DNA of 64,000 nt from Candidatus Saccharimonadota bacterium (GTDB taxonomy: Bacteria > Patescibacteriota > Saccharimonadia > Saccharimonadales > Saccharimonadaceae). This document shows positions 52,328-60,624 of the stretch, piece after piece. The notes below the pieces were generated by a model. That model searched no databases, was not told where the DNA came from, and saw nothing but the letters and a program-made list of their open reading frames with translations. The stretch covers positions 62,001-126,000 of the forward strand of contig JAFRKK010000010.1 in assembly GCA_017431745.1 (NCBI GenBank). The letters run 5' to 3'. The position numbers and the translations under genes are program-made. Each line of letters starts with the position of its first letter. Position 1 is the stretch's first letter.

Positions 52328-53203
52328 ATGAAGATTTATGATAATACTATGAATAAAACGAAAGAGGGTTTTACTTTGGTTGAGCTTTCGCTTTCGATTG
52401 CGTTTATTGCGGTGTTATCGTTGGCAGTGGCGTTGATTATTACGAATTCGATTGCGGCATATCATCGGGGATTAATCCTAAACCAAATCAATACGACCGG
52501 CATGGAGTTGGTAGATGATATGCGAGCTGCGGTGCAGAATGCACCGGTGGTGTCTTTGAAAAGCCTGTGTGACACTTGGTTTGGAGGGAATGCTGGAGAG
52601 TGTGAAACGAATAACGGGCAGGCTTTGGTTGCGGTGAAAAAGAGTGGTAATGTAAAAATTGGTAGCGAGAAAGGCGGCAAGGAGCGTCCGTTGTACGGGG
52701 CGTTTTGTACGGGGAACTATTCGTATATTTGGAATTCAGGGTATTATTATAGCGATGAAGGCTCTACTACGGCGGCACCGAAAGCGGAGTTTGCATTTAG
52801 AAACATTAACGGTGATTATGCTGACAGGAAAGATTTTAGACTACTAAAGGTGAAAGATGAAAAACGAGCTGTATGTGTTGCTTATAGTGCGTCGGAGAAG
52901 TTTGATATATCTGATAAAGATAGGTATGGCGTGGTGACAGAAGAGCCGATTGAACTACTTTCAAATGAGAGTAGCTTGGCTTTGTATGATTTGTATGCGC
53001 CAGCGCCGGCAACAAGTAGGAACAATATTTATTATTCTGTGTCGTTTGTGCTAGGGACTTTGCAGGGTGGAGCTGATGTAGCCGCACAAGGAAGTTATTG
53101 TGCGACGCCAGAAGGATTAGAAAATGCAGCGATTGAAAACTTTGATTATTGTGCAATAAATAAATTTAACTTTGCTGCTCAAGCAGTAGGAGGAGGAGAA
53201 TAA
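52328..53203 (+). CDS. Type IV pilin-like protein 2
   Basis: The 291-residue protein has the prepilin motif E-G-F-T-L-V-E-L-S-L-S-I near residue 14 and a large domain with cysteines (for example T-W-F-G-G-N-A-G-E-C). AGAGGA precedes the ATG, 2 nt after the previous stop; its own stop overlaps the next start by one base. It is probably another minor pilin of the same complex. Confidence 0.83.
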   Translation: MKIYDNTMNKTKEGFTLVELSLSIAFIAVLSLAVALIITNSIAAYHRGLILNQINTTGMELVDDMRAAVQNAPVVSLKSLCDTWFGGNAGECETNNGQALVAVKKSGNVKIGSEKGGKERPLYGAFCTGNYSYIWNSGYYYSDEGSTTAAPKAEFAFRNINGDYADRKDFRLLKVKDEKRAVCVAYSASEKFDISDKDRYGVVTEEPIELLSNESSLALYDLYAPAPATSRNNIYYSVSFVLGTLQGGADVAAQGSYCATPEGLENAAIENFDYCAINKFNFAAQAVGGGE

Positions 53204-54504
53204 TGAGTATGAGGAAGTTTAAAAAAGGTGCAGCGTCATTTTATATTGTGGCGTTTTCGACTTTGATATTAATGATTGTGGCAATTAGCTTTGCGACGGT
53301 GATTATTTCGGAGGTGGAACGGACTTCAAACGACGATTTGTCGCAATCGGCTTATGATTCGGCATTAGCCGGGATAGAAGATGCGAAACTTGCATATTAT
53401 AATTATCGGAATTGTTTGGCCCAGGAAGGGGTACATGCGGAAGTGCCAAACGGTGATGCTACAGTAACCTGTAATGAAATGCTATATTATATGGATAAGG
53501 CAAATTCGGTTTCGGAAGAAGAGGATTGCCAGATAGTGTGGAAAATTTTGGGTAAAAGCGGTACTGTGGATGGTGATGTGGTGGAAGTAACGAACGGTGT
53601 AAACAATAATATGCAACAGGCTACTACCTGCGTGACGATGACGGATGAACTTAGTAATTATAGAGGGACTTTGTCGGCATCTAATATGGTTGATGCGATT
53701 AAGTTGTCATTTGCAGACGGAATAACCGCAGACGATGTTGGCAGTATGAGGCTGAAGTGGTTTTCGAGAGATGACGCAGAAAAAGCGGTAGGGAATAAAA
53801 GTGACGCGAGGTTAGTCTACAAATCAGCATTCCCGGCTTTGTCGGTGCCAGTAGCGGCTCCGCCGGTAGTATCATTGACGGTATTACAAACTGGACCGGA
53901 GTTTACGATGGATTCGTTTAATCAAGTTGATCGTGCGCAGTGGTGGACTAATCGCGGTACGCTGTATTTGAGGCCGCAGGGTGCTGCTGCGCCGGTTGGC
54001 AACGAACCGATTGGCGTGGATGCTTTGGTGAAATCGAATGATAAAAGAGTGCAAAATGAGCCTTATGCTGTGAACTGCGCTAATTATGTACGAGATATAG
54101 ATGGTTACGCTTGTTCTATAGACGTAAAGTTGCCAAAACCGGTGGGCGGAGTGAGAAATGATGATACTTTTGAGGTAGTTGTAAGCATGCCATATGGTCA
54201 ACCAGCGACAGAGTTTTCGCTAGAGTTTTATTGTAGTGAAGGTAATGTAGCTTGTGGCATTGAAACTAGGACAAACGAAAGCGGAGCTGGGTCGGTGGCG
54301 AAGACGAAGGGGGTGCAACTAGAAGTAGATTCTACAGGGCGCGCAAACGATTTGTATCGGCGAATATTAACCACACTGAAGACTAAGAATGATTTGGAAC
54401 TTTCGGTGATGGGGCCGTTGGAGCTTTTGGATAGCGGTGATTCGGAGGAAAGTGGATTGACGAAGAACTTAACCGTCACTAAGGAATATAACTTTAAGCC
54501 ATAA
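53203..54504 (+). CDS. PilX-like large pilus-associated protein
   Basis: The 433-residue protein has a basic start, a hydrophobic helix (about residues 13-36) ending in S-E-V-E-R-T-S and then A-Y-D-S-A-L-A-G-I-E-D-A, the pattern of PilX/GspK-type minor pilins. The large outer domain has several cysteines and ends with a beta-strand tail. No clear prepilin cleavage Gly-Phe is present; G-A-A-S-F could take its place. It is the last gene of the pilin operon. Confidence 0.75.
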   Translation: MSMRKFKKGAASFYIVAFSTLILMIVAISFATVIISEVERTSNDDLSQSAYDSALAGIEDAKLAYYNYRNCLAQEGVHAEVPNGDATVTCNEMLYYMDKANSVSEEEDCQIVWKILGKSGTVDGDVVEVTNGVNNNMQQATTCVTMTDELSNYRGTLSASNMVDAIKLSFADGITADDVGSMRLKWFSRDDAEKAVGNKSDARLVYKSAFPALSVPVAAPPVVSLTVLQTGPEFTMDSFNQVDRAQWWTNRGTLYLRPQGAAAPVGNEPIGVDALVKSNDKRVQNEPYAVNCANYVRDIDGYACSIDVKLPKPVGGVRNDDTFEVVVSMPYGQPATEFSLEFYCSEGNVACGIETRTNESGAGSVAKTKGVQLEVDSTGRANDLYRRILTTLKTKNDLELSVMGPLELLDSGDSEESGLTKNLTVTKEYNFKP

Positions 54505-54565
54505 TAATTAATAGTGCATAAACGGTTGACAGATGCTCTATCTCGCGATATAATATATGGTACGT

Positions 54566-54642
54566 CGCGGGGTAGAGCAGCCTGGTAGCTCGTTTGGCTC
54601 ATAACCAAAAGGTCGTTGGTTCAAATCCAACCCCCGCAACCA
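54566..54642 (+). tRNA. Initiator tRNA-fMet (CAU)
   Basis: The 77-nt gene has the initiator hallmark C1-A72 mismatch (CGCGGGG/CCCCGCA), D loop AGCCTGGTA, loop CTCATAA and CCA encoded. The anticodon stem is TTTGG/CCAAA, with only two G-C pairs next to the loop where initiators normally have three. Confidence 0.95.
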
Positions 54643-54650
54643 TAAAGATG

Positions 54651-54676
54651 CAGTGGCCTGAGGGTCACTTTTTTAT
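54651..54676 (+). terminator. Terminator after tRNA-fMet
   Basis: AGTGGCCT pairs with AGGGTCACT (one mismatch) and is followed by TTTTTT. Confidence 0.6.
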
Positions 54677-54686
54677 TGTACTGATG

Positions 54687-54715
54687 TTTACAAAAACAAA
54701 AAAGTTTGAGATAAT
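54687..54715 (+). promoter_or_regulatory. Promoter of the second FISUMP surface gene
   Basis: TTTACA (54687-54692) and GATAAT (54710-54715) with a 17-bp spacer. Start expected near 54722, giving a leader of about 195 nt. Confidence 0.75.
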
Positions 54716-54721
54716 GGTAAT

Positions 54722-54916
54722 GCAATACATTTACTATTTGACGAGACGGATTGTTTCGCCCGACGGTTGAAATGGCATCGTGAGGTTCATTATCGTCGGA
54801 CGCGTCTCGCCAAGATGGTAAATGTATTGCACCCCTCATGGTGCCATTTTTATGTACGCCTTTTCAGAAAGATGGCACCGTAAGGGGGCAAAGGCAATCA
54901 TAACAAGAGAGGCGAA
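54722..54916 (+). promoter_or_regulatory. Long structured leader of the second FISUMP gene
   Basis: The first part is a three-level inverted repeat: GCAATACATTTAC (54722-54734)/GTAAATGTATTGC (54818-54830), CGAGACG/CGTCTCG and CCGACG/CGTCGG. The second part pairs CCCCT/AGGGG and GGTGCC (54840-54845)/GGCACC (54874-54879) and carries the same GGTGCCATTTTT and AGAGAGG motifs as the DGR target leader. Confidence 0.7.
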
Positions 54917-56695
54917 ATGCTTATGCGTACAAAGCAACAAAACATGAAGAAAAAACTAAATACCAAACCCCGATGTCGTTTCATAATGACAATACTACTT
55001 GGACTATCAGCAATAGCCGGTTTAGTTCTTTCTTCAACGCATAATCTGCCTAATACTTCTGCTTTATCTTACGAATCCGAACAAGGCGTCGCCTTCACTT
55101 TCAATCCTACAGTCACTATTTCTATTACGGGTGGTACTGGAGCAACTAATGATGGACTTACTATCACCAACCTCACTCCAGGTGATGTAAAGGATAGTAA
55201 CATCATTACAGTCAGCGCCTCTGCCAATACCCCACTCGGCTATAGCCTAAGTAGTACAGTAGGTAGTAGTACCTATAACACCACAGAACTCAGAAAAGAC
55301 GGTACTAGTACTGCTAATAAGTTCACTAACCTCTCAACTAACAAAGCCTCACTCTCTAACTTTGATGATAACACCTGGGGCTATTCCTATTCTACAGACT
55401 CCGGCTCTACCTGGATTAGTGGCGATATCACTAGTACTACAGCAACTGGCTATAATGGCTTACCTATTTACACTACGTCTAGCCCTATCAAGCTCATTAA
55501 CTCTAGTACTGCAGGTTCCTCATCCATTCAGTTCAAAATAGGCGCTAAAGCCAGCACCAGCCAAATCGCTGGTATTTACAATAACGTCATTAACTTTATT
55601 GGTACAGGTAAAGTGGTCACTACTGAGTATAAGGTTTACTACAATGATCCAAGTGGCGAAGCTACCACCATGCCTACACCTAACCCATTGCAAGGTACTG
55701 ATACTACGGGTAATGCTGCAGTAAAGATTAGTTCTACTGTACCAGTACGAGACGGCTACATGTTTAAAGGTTGGTGTACATCCCAAACCACTAACGACAC
55801 CTGCTCCAGTGACGTAGTCCAGCCAGGCGGCCTCGTAGCCCTGAATCCTGGCACTTCATCTACCACTGCCACAGTTAACAAGACTATCTATGCGATGTGG
55901 GAAAGCAATCTTATGATGCAGAACCTAGATCCGTCTAAGTGCACCACCACTGCAACCACTGTTGTAGACAATCGCGATGGCAAAGAGTATCTCGTTCAAC
56001 GCCTTGCAGACGGCAAGTGCTGGATGACTACTAATCTTAATCTTGCTGGTGGTACCGCCCTCTCTGCAGACGACACCGACGTCACTAGCGCCTATATTAG
56101 TAGCTTCACAACCAGCAACAACCTCACTAAGTCTGGTAATACCATAGTTCTCCCACCATCTACTACTGATTCAGGCTTTGACCAAAACGACTATTCCTAT
56201 GTGGCTAACTCTGGTAATGCTTCTTCTGATTGTTCTAGTGCCCCAGGCTGTTATTCCTACTACTCATGGGATGCTGCTACACTAGGTTCTGGTAGGACCC
56301 TTGCAACTGATAACACTGATGCCGAACAATCCATCTGCCCTAAAGGCTGGCATCTTCCGAATACCAGAACCGGTACCGATGACACTTCAGACTTCAGAAA
56401 ACTGATGATTGCCCTAGGCGGTTCAAGTTCAATCCAAAATTATACTAGCTCTACTACTCCTACTGGAGCCACCATGTCTAGCGCCCTCCAAGCCAGCCCA
56501 AACAGCATCATATTCAACGGTGGCTACGCCAACGGCTCGTTCAGAGATGGAGGTAGCGTCGGCTATTATTGGAGTTCTGCGTCAAAAAATACCGATAGCG
56601 CCCGTAACTTCCGTTTCGATTCTAGTAGCGTCGCTTCGGCCTATAGTAGTGGTCGCAAGGTCGGGTTTAGCGTGCGGTGTGTGCTAGGTAGCTAG
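54917..56695 (+). CDS. Second FISUMP-domain surface protein
   Basis: The 592-residue protein repeats the DGR target plan: basic N-terminus, hydrophobic export helix (about residues 20-42), a Ser/Thr-rich beta region (about 45-225), an InlB-type repeat (about 228-325, G-Y-M-F-K-G-W and I-Y-A-M-W) and a FISUMP domain (about 330-592) ending F-S-V-R-C-V-L-G-S. Its last 60 codons do not align at DNA level to the TR and are not AAC-derived in pattern, so it is not a target of this TR. Codons are C-rich, as in the DGR target and unlike most genes here. It lies after tRNA-fMet, as the DGR target lies after tRNA-Arg. Confidence 0.85.
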   Translation: MLMRTKQQNMKKKLNTKPRCRFIMTILLGLSAIAGLVLSSTHNLPNTSALSYESEQGVAFTFNPTVTISITGGTGATNDGLTITNLTPGDVKDSNIITVSASANTPLGYSLSSTVGSSTYNTTELRKDGTSTANKFTNLSTNKASLSNFDDNTWGYSYSTDSGSTWISGDITSTTATGYNGLPIYTTSSPIKLINSSTAGSSSIQFKIGAKASTSQIAGIYNNVINFIGTGKVVTTEYKVYYNDPSGEATTMPTPNPLQGTDTTGNAAVKISSTVPVRDGYMFKGWCTSQTTNDTCSSDVVQPGGLVALNPGTSSTTATVNKTIYAMWESNLMMQNLDPSKCTTTATTVVDNRDGKEYLVQRLADGKCWMTTNLNLAGGTALSADDTDVTSAYISSFTTSNNLTKSGNTIVLPPSTTDSGFDQNDYSYVANSGNASSDCSSAPGCYSYYSWDAATLGSGRTLATDNTDAEQSICPKGWHLPNTRTGTDDTSDFRKLMIALGGSSSIQNYTSSTTPTGATMSSALQASPNSIIFNGGYANGSFRDGGSVGYYWSSASKNTDSARNFRFDSSSVASAYSSGRKVGFSVRCVLGS

Positions 56696-56805
56696 AGTAT
56701 CACTACTATCCGTAATGAATCGCGTGGTCTCGCTCTGCCCCAACTCCCTCCCTTAAGATAATAGTAAGAGGTAATAAACTAGAGCAAATGTATAATAACG
56801 TAATG

Positions 56806-58212
56806 TTATTTTTTGCGTTTTTTGGCGTGTTTGGTTTTGGCGCTTGGATTCTTGCCAAGAAGTTTGGTAGCGGCAAGTTTAATAATATAATTATAGCTAT
56901 TCATGATATGTGGGGTGCTGGCGAGTTCGACGGCGGTAAGACCGTGGCGAATGGCGAGAGCGATTTCTTCGGCGAGAAGACTAGCGTGAGGCGCAACAAT
57001 GCTGGCACCGATGATGCGGTAGTTTTTGTCGGAAATGAGTTTGATGAAGCCGTAATCGAAGTTGTGAGTTTTGCTGGCGACCACTTCGTTTAGATTAACG
57101 GTAGTTTTTTTGTATTTGCGGTCACGACGGAGGAGATCGTCTTCGGTAAAGCCGACAACGGCGACTTCGGGTTGAGTATAGGTGATACGGGTAAGTCCGC
57201 TATAGTTGACGGGTGTTTTGGAATTACTGATGAGGTTGGCGGCCAAAGTAACACCTTCGTGATAGGCGCGGTCGGTGGAAGATTCGTTGCCGAGACAGTC
57301 GCCGATGGCATAAATATGCTTGGCGGAGGTTTGGAAGAATTTGTCAACGGTAATGCCGGTGGCTTTGAATTTGACTTTGGTGTTTTCGAGGCCATAATTT
57401 AAGTTTGGCTCGCTGCCGGTGGCGAGAACGATGTCGCTGACACGGACTAATTTTTCGGCTCCTTCGTAGCTGAAGATGAGAAAAGCACTGTGCTCATCGC
57501 GGCCAATAGAAATGACTTTACTGCCAAGTAAAATAGTAACACCAAGTTTGCGAGTGAAATAATCGGTAAGGAGATCGCCAACTTCCTTATCCTCACGAGG
57601 GAGGAGACGATTTGAGGCTTCAAGTAGGATAACTCGGCTACCGAGTTCAGCGTAATATGAGGCGAGCTCACAACCGGTGGAACCGCCACCAACGACAGCA
57701 ACTACTTCAGGCAAGCGATGAACTTTGATGGCAGATTCAGGAGTGAGATAATCCATTGATTCAGGGATGGTGATACCGGAAGTTTTGAGATGGGAACCAG
57801 TGGCAAGGATGAAGTTTTCGGCGGTGAATTTTTTTTGATTGACGGCAATGGTATGGTCGTCTAGAAAATTGGCATAACCGCTGAGACAAATAACACCGGC
57901 ATCTTCAAAAAGCTTTTTATCGTTCCCGCCGGCGGCAATAATGGTGTTGAGCTCGCGCGCGGCAACGGTAGGGAAGTTAAAACTGAATTCCTGATTTTTC
58001 AATTCAGGGTAGGAAGAAAGTTTGGCATAATTATGTGCAAAATCAAGCGCAACGCTGTATGGAATGTCGCGAGAATTGAGGTTAGAACCACCATAGAAGC
58101 GACCTTCAACAAGAGCGACGCTTTTTTTGGCTTTAGCTAATTTTAGTGCGGCAGCGGAACCTGCTGGGCCACTACCAATAACTATGTATTTAAAATCGTA
58201 TTTTTTACCCAT
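56806..58212 (-). CDS. FAD/NAD(P)-dependent oxidoreductase lacking catalytic cysteines
   Basis: The 468-residue flavoprotein has the full fold of the disulfide reductase family: FAD site G-S-G-P-A-G (13-18), NAD(P) site V-V-G-G-G-S-T-G-C-E (near 175), the second FAD motif I-Y-A-I-G-D-C (near 308) and a dimerisation domain. Where lipoamide dehydrogenase has C-x4-C it reads G-G-S-N-L-N-S-R-D-I-P (Asn44, Asp49), and the C-terminal His-Pro-x-x-Glu motif is also missing. It cannot be a classical disulfide reductase. It is last in a three-gene operon with an ATP-cone-like protein and a membrane protein. Confidence 0.9.
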   Translation of the reverse strand: MGKKYDFKYIVIGSGPAGSAAALKLAKAKKSVALVEGRFYGGSNLNSRDIPYSVALDFAHNYAKLSSYPELKNQEFSFNFPTVAARELNTIIAAGGNDKKLFEDAGVICLSGYANFLDDHTIAVNQKKFTAENFILATGSHLKTSGITIPESMDYLTPESAIKVHRLPEVVAVVGGGSTGCELASYYAELGSRVILLEASNRLLPREDKEVGDLLTDYFTRKLGVTILLGSKVISIGRDEHSAFLIFSYEGAEKLVRVSDIVLATGSEPNLNYGLENTKVKFKATGITVDKFFQTSAKHIYAIGDCLGNESSTDRAYHEGVTLAANLISNSKTPVNYSGLTRITYTQPEVAVVGFTEDDLLRRDRKYKKTTVNLNEVVASKTHNFDYGFIKLISDKNYRIIGASIVAPHASLLAEEIALAIRHGLTAVELASTPHIMNSYNYIIKLAATKLLGKNPSAKTKHAKKRKK

Positions 58213-58214
58213 CC

Positions 58215-58454
58215 TTATATTATTTTATCACGATTTTCGTAAACATAAGCTAAATCGGCATTGTATTTTTTGAGTTCTTTTAGAATTACTCGGCTGAGAT
58301 CTTTTTCGGTGATGACGGAACGGTTTTTGAGGGACTTTTTGGCGTCCTTCATGGTGCGTTCAATAAAAGATTCGGCGGCGCCTTCGGGAATGCCCACAGC
58401 GCGAGCGTCAATTTTAAGATCTTTGATAATTTCAGTTTCGTCAAAATCTTTCAT
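58215..58454 (-). CDS. Small ATP-cone-like protein, 79 aa
   Basis: The 79-residue protein looks like a stand-alone ATP-cone: I-P-E-G-A-A-E-S-F-I-E-R-T, a middle V-I-T-E-K-D-L-S-R-V-I-L-K-E-L-K, and the ending Y-N-A-D-L-A-Y-V-Y-E-N-R-D. ATP-cones normally regulate ribonucleotide reductase or form part of NrdR. Here it lies between a flavoprotein gene (2 nt) and a membrane protein gene (4-nt overlap). The resemblance is by pattern only. Confidence 0.6.
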   Translation of the reverse strand: MKDFDETEIIKDLKIDARAVGIPEGAAESFIERTMKDAKKSLKNRSVITEKDLSRVILKELKKYNADLAYVYENRDKII

Positions 58455-59161
58455 TGGTAGATGGTCCTAAAACAAATTATTAATACGGCGATGAGGATGT
58501 AGCTAAAAGCGAGGATGAAACGCGTGAAAACTTTGTCATGAGTGCGGGATTTTTGGATGTCGGCGAGATTAAGGCCGGATTGATATTTCCAGCGAATGAA
58601 GAAAAGTGGAATAACTGGAGTGAGGATATAGAGAACGGTAAGGAAATTGCTGGCGAAACCTTCGGAGCCCATGCGCATAATTTCAATACAAGTGACGATG
58701 TAGAGTGGAAGAGTAAAAATTAGTTCGCAAGTGCCAGCTAGAGCACCGAGCATGAAAGCGTCGGAGCGAGTTTTGACAGATTTGGCACTTAAATCGAGGG
58801 CTTTGGCGTATTTTCGGGGAATGAAAAGTTTGGTGCCGGAACCGCGACGGAAATAGAAGAAAAAGCTAACAATGCCAAGAGCTATGAGAATGCCGGCGAT
58901 GGCCCAGAATAGAATGGTAGTTTCTGGATGAAGGTTGTCGAAAAAAAATATGCAGGTGAGGTAGAAGATTGATAGGTATAAACAAGTGGTAATAATTTCA
59001 GCACCGAGAATGAAAAATAACGATAAATATGAGGCTTTGGCTTTAGAAAACTGGCCAAGAGCGTAATGGTAAAAAAGTGCAAAAACACCTGGTGTTAGCT
59101 GTAGGGAAGCCATGACAAGCATAGACAAAATGACGATTCCTAAAGAGATGAAAACGCTCAT
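58451..59161 (-). CDS. Six-TM protein, CcdA/DsbD-like
   Basis: The 236-residue protein has about six TM helices (residues 5-28, 42-68, 80-102, 130-160, 165-185, 210-232), a Pro near the end of helix 1 (L-T-P-G-V-F) and G-A-L-A-G-T-C-E-L near 140, in the manner of CcdA/DsbD electron-transfer membrane proteins. It lacks the paired cysteines of CcdA in both halves, so thiol transfer is doubtful. It is first in the flavoprotein operon, with TATAAT (complement of 59168-59173) 6 nt before the ATG. Confidence 0.6.
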   Translation of the reverse strand: MSVFISLGIVILSMLVMASLQLTPGVFALFYHYALGQFSKAKASYLSLFFILGAEIITTCLYLSIFYLTCIFFFDNLHPETTILFWAIAGILIALGIVSFFFYFRRGSGTKLFIPRKYAKALDLSAKSVKTRSDAFMLGALAGTCELIFTLPLYIVTCIEIMRMGSEGFASNFLTVLYILTPVIPLFFIRWKYQSGLNLADIQKSRTHDKVFTRFILAFSYILIAVLIICFRTIYQ

Positions 59162-59185
59162 GGTTTAATTATAACATGTGGGGGG

Positions 59186-59214
59186 TTGTAATTCCAGCGG
59201 ATTTATGCTAGCGT
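59186..59214 (+). promoter_or_regulatory. Promoter of the LTD surface protein gene, leaderless type
   Basis: TTGTAA (59186-59191), 17-bp spacer, TAGCGT (59209-59214), 6 nt, ATG. Same design as the comEC promoter. Confidence 0.65.
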
Positions 59215-59220
59215 AGCCGC

Positions 59221-60624
59221 ATGAAAAAATTTTTACTATATTTACTTATTATGTTTGTGGTGGGAGCGGGTGGGTTAATTACCAAAATTTGGGTAAGCGC
59301 GGAGAAAGTTTATGTAGATGATGGGATTCCGGAAATTTATATTAAGGCTGTTAATCCAGGCTACACGATTGACGGTAAAAGTAATGTCGGAGAAATGATT
59401 GAAATATCCCGTAAAAACTCCGATGATGTGATACCGCTCGCTGGCATCATGATAGGTTATACCAATACAAGCGGGGAGCAGACGATAGTCGAGTTCCCCG
59501 AGCACAGTTTCTGGGCTGGCGAGAACCTTCTTCTTCGTTTGGCTAGCTCACCGGGAAGTGAGTTGGCCAATCTGACCTACAAGGTCAAAGGCACGAGCTC
59601 TGGGTTGACCCAGAGCTCGGGGCCGGTGGTGCTGAAGAAGGGGGATGTGGTGCTTGATTCGGTTTGTTGGGTGGATGGGCAGGAGGGCTGCTATCGGAAG
59701 TTTAAAAGTGGGAGTGGGGAAAGTTTGGTGCGGAATTTAGCGACAGGTGAATTTGAATTTAAGGTTTTATATGAGCCGGCATATAATCCAGAGAGTTATT
59801 ATGTGGAGGATAGTGGGATGGGCGAAGTAATAGGGCCGAGCCAATGCAAAGGGCTAGAGTTTTCGGAGATTTTGAGTTATTATGAAACGTCGAAATCAGA
59901 ACAGTTTATTGAATTTTATAATCGTGGGTCGGAGCAGATTTTGTTGGATGGTTGTGCGGTGCGATATAAAAATAAAAAATACGTTTTGAAAGGCGTGGTG
60001 AAGCCGGAGGGGTACTTTGTATATTACCCGAATGAAAATGGGTTTAGTTTGACGAAAAATCCAACCAATTCGAATTCTTTGGAATTGATGGATACGGATG
60101 GGCATGTTTTGGATGTACTGGAATATCCAAATGGACAGCGAAAAGGTACCGCTTATGCGTTTATTGGCTATGATGCTGGTGGGCGAGAGCTTTGGCGGAT
60201 AACGTATGCACCAACGCCAGGTTTGGCTAATAATTACCAGGAATATAAAACCTGTGAGGAGGGAAAAGTTTTAAACAAGGAGACGGGAAACTGTGTGAAA
60301 GTGGCGGCGGTGACAGCTAAGGCGTGTAAGGAAGGACAGTATTTGAATCCTTTGACGGGGAGATGTAAGAAAATTCAGACAGCAGAAGAGAAAAAATGTA
60401 AAGAAGGGTATTATTTAAATCCAGATACTGGGCGATGCCGGAAAATAAAAGAGAATAATGGAGCAGATTATAGTTTGGAGCCGGAAACTTATGAAGAAAA
60501 TTCGTCGTTTGTAGCGATTTATGCGGTAATTGGCGTGGTGCTAGCGGCATTACTATACTTAGGGTATGAATTTAGGCGAGAGATCTGGAAGCTTTTTGGT
60601 AAAGTTTTTCGACGATTTCGTTAA
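59221..60624 (+). CDS. Surface protein with lamin-tail (LTD) domains and Cys repeats
   Basis: The 467-residue protein has an N-terminal signal helix (about residues 3-22), two LTD-like beta domains (about 30-175 and 205-340; the second has F-I-E-F-Y-N-R-G), three short repeats with the pattern C-x-E-G-x-x-L-N-x-x-T-G-x-C (about 342-415), a C-terminal TM helix (about 432-452) and a basic tail. It should be anchored by its C-terminus. LTD domains are often found in CPR surface proteins and binding to DNA or glycans is speculated. Its end overlaps the convergent kinase gene by 53 nt. Confidence 0.8.
   Translation: MKKFLLYLLIMFVVGAGGLITKIWVSAEKVYVDDGIPEIYIKAVNPGYTIDGKSNVGEMIEISRKNSDDVIPLAGIMIGYTNTSGEQTIVEFPEHSFWAGENLLLRLASSPGSELANLTYKVKGTSSGLTQSSGPVVLKKGDVVLDSVCWVDGQEGCYRKFKSGSGESLVRNLATGEFEFKVLYEPAYNPESYYVEDSGMGEVIGPSQCKGLEFSEILSYYETSKSEQFIEFYNRGSEQILLDGCAVRYKNKKYVLKGVVKPEGYFVYYPNENGFSLTKNPTNSNSLELMDTDGHVLDVLEYPNGQRKGTAYAFIGYDAGGRELWRITYAPTPGLANNYQEYKTCEEGKVLNKETGNCVKVAAVTAKACKEGQYLNPLTGRCKKIQTAEEKKCKEGYYLNPDTGRCRKIKENNGADYSLEPETYEENSSFVAIYAVIGVVLAALLYLGYEFRREIWKLFGKVFRRFR
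59594..59619. repeat. Perfect 12-bp inverted repeat inside the LTD gene
   Basis: CGAGCTCTGGGT-TG-ACCCAGAGCTCG within the coding sequence, translating to a Ser/Gly/Thr loop. It may be a trace of a palindromic element. Confidence 0.75.

Noticed and set aside
54917-56695. Second FISUMP gene as another VR of the same DGR
   Set aside because: Its 3' end cannot be aligned to the TR at DNA level; differences are not limited to TR adenines.
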